A stretch of 64,000 nucleotides of DNA from Culex pipiens pallens (Eukaryota; Arthropoda; Insecta; Diptera; Culicidae): assembly GCF_016801865.2 (NCBI RefSeq), contig NC_068937.1, positions 27,677,241 to 27,741,240 on the forward strand, written 5' to 3'. The position numbers and the translations under genes were made by a program. Each line of letters starts with the position of its first letter. Positions within the stretch are counted from its first letter, which is position 1. This document shows positions 59,376-64,000 of this stretch, one piece after another. The notes beneath the pieces are model-generated. The model made no database searches, had not been told where the DNA came from, and worked only from the letters and a program-made list of their open reading frames with translations.

Positions 59376-60103
59376 TAAATCGTTCTAAAAATTGATCGGG
59401 ATTGTCGATCGATGTCGAATTTGTTTCAGATGCTCACTCATGGTCTGTACTATGAATGTAGCAACAAATTTCGAATAAAATAAGAAATGAAAAATGTTGG
59501 CGAAGGTCACCAGGTGGGCTTTTACCTTTTTTTAGGGATTTTTTTTCTTATGGTAGGTCAATCAAACGGCTCTAACTCCAGAACCATATTATGAATCTGG
59601 ATGAAAATTTGGGAGGTTGTAGGGCTCGAAAAATGCAATTTTTGAGATAAATAAAATATATGAAAATGAAAAAAATTGACCATATTTTCATTTGAAAACT
59701 GTGTATTTTGTTGAAAAGTCTGGCCGCATCCGAAAACAGATGGATATTTCGAAATTTGCGCGGCAACTCGCCCAGGTTCAGCACACTAGCTTTCATCTGC
59801 ATTTAGAAGAATCGAAATCGGATATATGGGAGCTGAGAACGGCGCGACACAAAATTTTGCAAAATTTTACGACATACGAACATCACTCGACCTCCACGGA
59901 ATTTATTTTCTCAAAATTCGAGGGTTCGAGATAGACGAGTTCTGTCAAGGTGAATCGATAGAGCGTCGAAAATCGATGCAGTGTGATTTTTTGGCAATTT
60001 TTCCACTTAAAATTCATGCTGAATCGACATATTTACGAAGATGAAAATGACGTCCAGCCTTAAAGTAAAACCTATACCTTTCTTTAGTAAGAAAGGCAAA
60101 AAA
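59376..60103. mobile_element. Family T element, copy 2, sharing the 3' end of copy 1
   Basis: The last 140 bases (59963-60103) match 59235-59375 with only a two- or three-base change (GTCCAGCC for GTCCTGGC) and end in the same TTCTTTAGTAAGAAAGGC. The left portion differs from copy 1 and includes ACCAGGTGGGCTTTTACC near 59510. A complete left terminal repeat is not visible. Limits at the left are approximate. Confidence 0.6.
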
Positions 60104-62022
60104 GAACATTTTAGGTGTTCTGATAGTTGTTTCAGCTTGATTATTCCTTAGGCTAATTAAAAACAAAAAAAAAACCATCCTCAAAAACGATTGCACAGCG
60201 CGAGCGCCAACGATCATCAATCATCGACGTCCCAAGTCACGATCCTCGCCGGAGTTCCAAACTTTGCGTAGGATCAACCATTAGGGAGCAGAACAGAAGA
60301 CGATTGGTTGTTTTTTTTACGGGAACACACACGCATCGTAGTCAAGAAAAAAACCTCATTAGAATTTAGATGAATTCTTTAAAAATTAATTACGAACTAA
60401 TTTCCAGCTCGATGAGCAGCAACTCGTGATACACCGCTCAGGTGGGGACACACGGGAGAAATTCTCTGTGGAATCAACAAGATGAGTAAAATAAATAAAT
60501 TTTTCTCGTAAGAAAATAACAAATTTAGTAAGTCGACTCCTCATAGAATTTCCCAAAAAGTTAAGACAAGAGAACCTCAAAAAACGAATAAAAAACTGTG
60601 GAACTCATAAGCAGTGTGGAGGCAACGATGATAGGAGATGCAAAAAAGCTGAAACTAATGAAAATAACCGCCAAAATGAAGGCAGATCTCGAAGTCAACA
60701 ACAAAAAAAAACACCATAAAAGCCAATGTTAACAACCTGTCCGTCGTAAAACAAAACTGTCATGGCGCGATATCGAGTGGTGGTGGTCGTCGTCATAGAC
60801 TACCCAAAAGAAAGAAAAAAACAGTTTCGGGAGGCCAAATTAAAAACAGAAAAACAAAAATAAAACCATCGCTAACGATTGATGTTCGACGAGGGCGCGA
60901 GAGCGCGTCAGCTCATTGACCAATAAATTCCCATTTTGTCGTCTATTAATTAGCTTTTTGAAGAAAACTTTGGAGAGGGGCGAAACCCACCGATCGTGGA
61001 AAAGGAAATGAACTTCAACATAAATTATGCGACTGTTTGTGAAATACTGTGGCTGCCTACTAAATGACACCAATGATAATAAATTATTATTTTCTTCAAT
61101 TTTTGTCAAAGTTTTATTAGGAAACTCTTAAAATATCATTTTCCCAATCACATCAATTTGCATAACAGTCCAATTTTAGAATCCTTCCTTCAAAACAACC
61201 AAATTCTTGTGCCCCCCTCTTGAACACCATCACTCGTGACTCAGTACGTCGAAAATGTCTGTGATGGGTGATAAATCTTGGTCGGATCGAGGCCGATATC
61301 CATCCCGTAAGCATCCCGTTGATCCCCCCCTCTTCAAAATAATTTATCCCAAAGCACGCTCGAAATCGCACATTTTGTTTGAGATTCTTTTCCTCGACGG
61401 AGCTCAGCTGTTTTTCCCCAAGCGTATTTTGTGAATGTTTGTGAGTGTGTGCGTGTGGAAAATGTATTAATTTACACCCCATCAACGGTGAAGGAAAATT
61501 AGTCTCTCGGGGCATACAACACACACACACACACACTCAGCATGAAAGAATTTTCGAAAATATTTGCCTACTCTACTACTCACTTGCTCGTGGATGGTTG
61601 TGTCACGCTGGTGTCACCAGGGTACTTCGTCACACTGGTTAGTAATATCGAATGAAAAAAAATGTACCTGCCTTGATTCTTTTGCATTGATTTGAGATTT
61701 GGAAGAATTCTTGCAAATGCTTTGCAAAATGAACCTTTTTTAAATCTCTTATTTTTCATAACTATATTTAATATTCATAATTTGATCTAAAGACATTGAA
61801 AATTTAAACTAGGACTTGAATTCTAGGCAAAAGGTGCCGATTTATAAAGTCCAAAAAGTTATGCTCTAGAGATATGAATAGAACTCAAAATTACTTGGTT
61901 GTTCAATGAAGATGGTTTACTTCTGCAAAATAAAAAATAAAAATACAATTCCAGTGAAATTTATCAATTTTCTTAAATCAATTCTATTCTAAGAATTAAC
62001 AACATTGTTAATTTTTCTTCTA
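60104..62022. other. Unique DNA, partly GC-richer, no gene called
   Basis: Mixed composition with a (CA)n run at about 61519-61536 and GT-rich sequence near 61440. Frames of 89 and 127 codons (minus, 60840-61109 and 61153-61536) have no recognisable domain; the second starts inside the microsatellite. Regulatory DNA or an unrecognised exon is possible. Confidence 0.35.
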
Positions 62023-62286
62023 TAGAGCAATTCCAGCTCAAATCAGGATTTTTCTGGTACTTTTGTACCCGACCCTCTCCGATTTCAATGAAACTTATAT
62101 AAGCAATTTTTGTGTATATGGAGCCAATTGTACTCAAAAATGACATTTGAGAAGGGCGTAAGTTATTTAAATATTTTTGTATTTTGTAATTTAAAAATTA
62201 CTGTATCTCGAAGCCGTTGCATCGTATCAAAAAGTGGTCAAAGACAAACTTGTAGGAAATTTGACGGGCTTTCTGAAAAAAAAAAT
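62023..62286. mobile_element. Partial element with GAGCAATTCCAGC end
   Basis: AGAGCAATTCCAGCTC followed by CCCGACCCTCTCCGATTTCAATGAAACTT resembles the start of family R (AATTCTC...CCCGACCCCTCTTCGATTTGCGTGAAACTT) in layout and spacing. The other end is not seen before the next element. It may be a truncated relative. Confidence 0.45.
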
Positions 62287-62287
62287 A

Positions 62288-62782
62288 CACTGAAAAAAAA
62301 ATACACGCCACTTCCATGAGATTTTCCAATTTTTAAGTTCAAAAGTTGAATTTTAAGGTGATGTCACGATTTTTTCCGTTCAATTTTTTTCAGGAAATAG
62401 CCTAAGATGTTACCAAAAGACTCACGAAAAATGCAGGATGGCATGTCTCTCCTAAAAAAAATACAAAAATCATTTACTGAAACTGTTTTTTTTTAAAGTG
62501 CTCTTCAAAAGTCAAAATTTTCAAAAACCGAACACGGAAATCGATTCTCCGGACAATTTTACACAACAGTCTCCATATTGACCACTGTCCTAAGTCCAAC
62601 CCTTGTGAAGTTACAGCGGTTTAAAAAAATGGTTGATGGTTTTTGACAATTTTTATATGACAGACTTGATTTTTCAGTCTCGTAAATATTTCTACCGGAA
62701 AGCTCGTCCGATTTCCCATATCATTGGCTTTGACCACATTTCAATTGGAATTGGAACTGACAATAGAATATTTTTTTCAGTG
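62288..62782. mobile_element. TA-flanked MITE with CACTGAAAAAAA ends
   Basis: CACTGAAAAAAAAATA and TATTTTTTTCAGTG are inverted repeats. TA borders both ends (62286-62287, 62783-62784). The 495-bp interior is non-coding. Ends and target fit a Tc1/mariner-type MITE. Confidence 0.75.
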
Positions 62783-62784
62783 TA

Positions 62785-63300
62785 GTTCAGTGGATGGTAG
62801 TAACCTGGATAGTTAATTAGCTTAATTCATCAAAAAATGATTTCTTTTGCAAAGTGGAAAGGAATTTCATCATCATCAATGGTATGTCTTTGGCCAAGTT
62901 GTAGGAATTAGGATGGCTTAAGATGGTCAATTTTCCAGAACATGATTTTTTGGTTGCTTTTAGGCCCATTACAATCCCTTTAAATTTGGGAGCGATTTGT
63001 TGCGTCCACACGTTAGGCATTGCATTTCAATTTTGTATGGGAATTAGCATGGAAAAATCCTCTTTTTACATTTTGACTGTAATCATTTGTATTTTCCTTT
63101 AAATTTTTCAAACCACCGCAATAACCATAAAATTGAGATTTTTTTTGTATTGTGCTATCTTGCTCCAGTCAAAAGATACAGAGTGCTCAAATCTGGTCTA
63201 CAACGTGATTTCCGAGCAAAAACACGTTTTAGACCAGTTTTGAGGACGCTGTATCATTTGAGAGGAGCAGGATAGCAAGATGAGGACTACACTATCCAAA
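62785..63300. other. AT-rich DNA with an imperfect hairpin
   Basis: Mostly featureless. At about 63153-63283 the left GTGCTATCTTGCTCC and right GGAGCAGGATAGCA are complementary with one mismatch, with further pairing of GATACAG/CTGTATC. The motif resembles the ends of the element at 36319-36846. Confidence 0.5.
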
Positions 63301-63602
63301 GGTCTCAAATAATTTCACTTCGGATTATCGAATCATGGAAAAAATTGTTTTCTTATTTTTTTATGGTCGAGCTGGGGTATGATCCACAAACTACTTCAAA
63401 ATGATTTAGAATTTTTAAATCCAAGATTGCGGCAAAAATGGCGATGATAACATATTTAAGAAATGATTTTTCCAATTTAAAGGGCAATCACATACTCAAA
63501 TTTAACTAACAGAACAGAACTCGTGTTCAAAGTAAGATAATAAAAAAATATGAAGAAATGTCTGTTTAATCAAATACTCTAGTTTAAGTAGAGTCTGGAC
63601 TG
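63300..63602 (-). mobile_element. pogo/Tigger-type MITE, family V, copy 2
   Basis: It ends GAGTCTGGACTG followed by TA (63603-63604), the complement of the start of copy 1 at 35693. Shared inner phrases include (in complement) CGCCATTTTTGCCGCAATCTTGGAT and GATTCGATAATCCGAAGTGAAAT. The left terminal repeat is decayed. Confidence 0.75.
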
Positions 63603-63604
63603 TA

Positions 63605-64000
63605 AACGGAATTTAATGTTTTTTTTTGATTTTCTAATTTTTTTTTTGTTATTGAAAAGTGAATTCCAGAAAAAATACTATTTTTTAAAGTTTTTGATAT
63701 GTTTTGGGGGACACAAATTGCCATTCTTTCAGAAAATAAAAGAATAGTCAAAACATATTTGACAAACCGATAAATAATTGAAAAATGTGATATAAAATGC
63801 AAAAAGTGGTCAAAAAAGTTTTGACTTGATTTTTTATATGTAATAAAATGTTCAATCAAAAAGTACCTGATTGAAACTTTGATAAAGTGCACCGGTTTTA
63901 AGTTATATCCATTTAAGATTACTTTAAATTTCAATTTTAATTATTTTTTTGAAAAAAGTGCCCATGTTTGCCCATTTTAAGAAAAAATATTTTCAAAAAG
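63605..64000. other. AT-rich DNA to window end
   Basis: No feature supported. The 116-codon minus-strand frame has no recognisable domain. Confidence 0.4.

Overview
This is a gene-poor, AT-rich window of an insect nuclear genome. The best fit is a mosquito, most likely Culex or a close culicid. The basis is the mix of repeat families I recognise: TA-, TTAA- and 8-bp-target MITEs, tRNA-derived SINEs, CCCGAGCAGACGG-ended elements, and 8/9-bp T/C-rich minisatellites. No database search was possible, so the species is an inference.

Only one coding segment is well supported: an 83-codon first coding exon on the minus strand (39028 to 38780). It encodes a signal peptide, a Ser/Thr-rich linker and a first CxxxC motif, and ends at a GTAAGG splice donor. 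Upstream of it on the minus strand is a GC- and GA-rich leader/promoter-like island (39029-40450). No downstream exon is recognisable, so positions 1-38779 may be a very long first intron or may run into intergenic DNA. GC-richer unique islands at about 1.1-2.0, 15.1-17.6, 21.1-23.1, 24.8-25.9, 28.7-29.5 and 33.2-34.4 kb are candidates for regulatory DNA.

Layout: 1-10.3 kb is AT-rich DNA with a few inverted-repeat elements. 10.3-13.9 kb is a nest: a hAT-like frame holds a SINE with a 21-bp target duplication (itself split by another SINE) and a 1.6-kb foldback element (itself split by a SINE fragment). 14-28.6 kb is dominated by minisatellites with units of 8, 9, 17 and about 138 bp, some as inverted pairs. 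30.3-38.4 kb holds dispersed MITEs and two further copies of a foldback family. 41.1-60.1 kb is a stack of transposable elements.

The most striking locus is 47678-58228. A TTAA-flanked foldback element (Q3) was hit twice. One insertion is a 6,445-bp giant foldback (48038-54482) with near-identical 1.7-kb arms and a 9-bp minisatellite core, duplicating TTAA. The other is a 2,701-bp TA-flanked element (54663-57363) with an internal 157-bp tandem repeat. Sister copies of Q in the same window give the empty target sites, so both insertions can be read base by base.

No CRISPR array, operon, rRNA or convincing functional tRNA gene was seen. The long repetitive open frames are translations of minisatellites, not genes.
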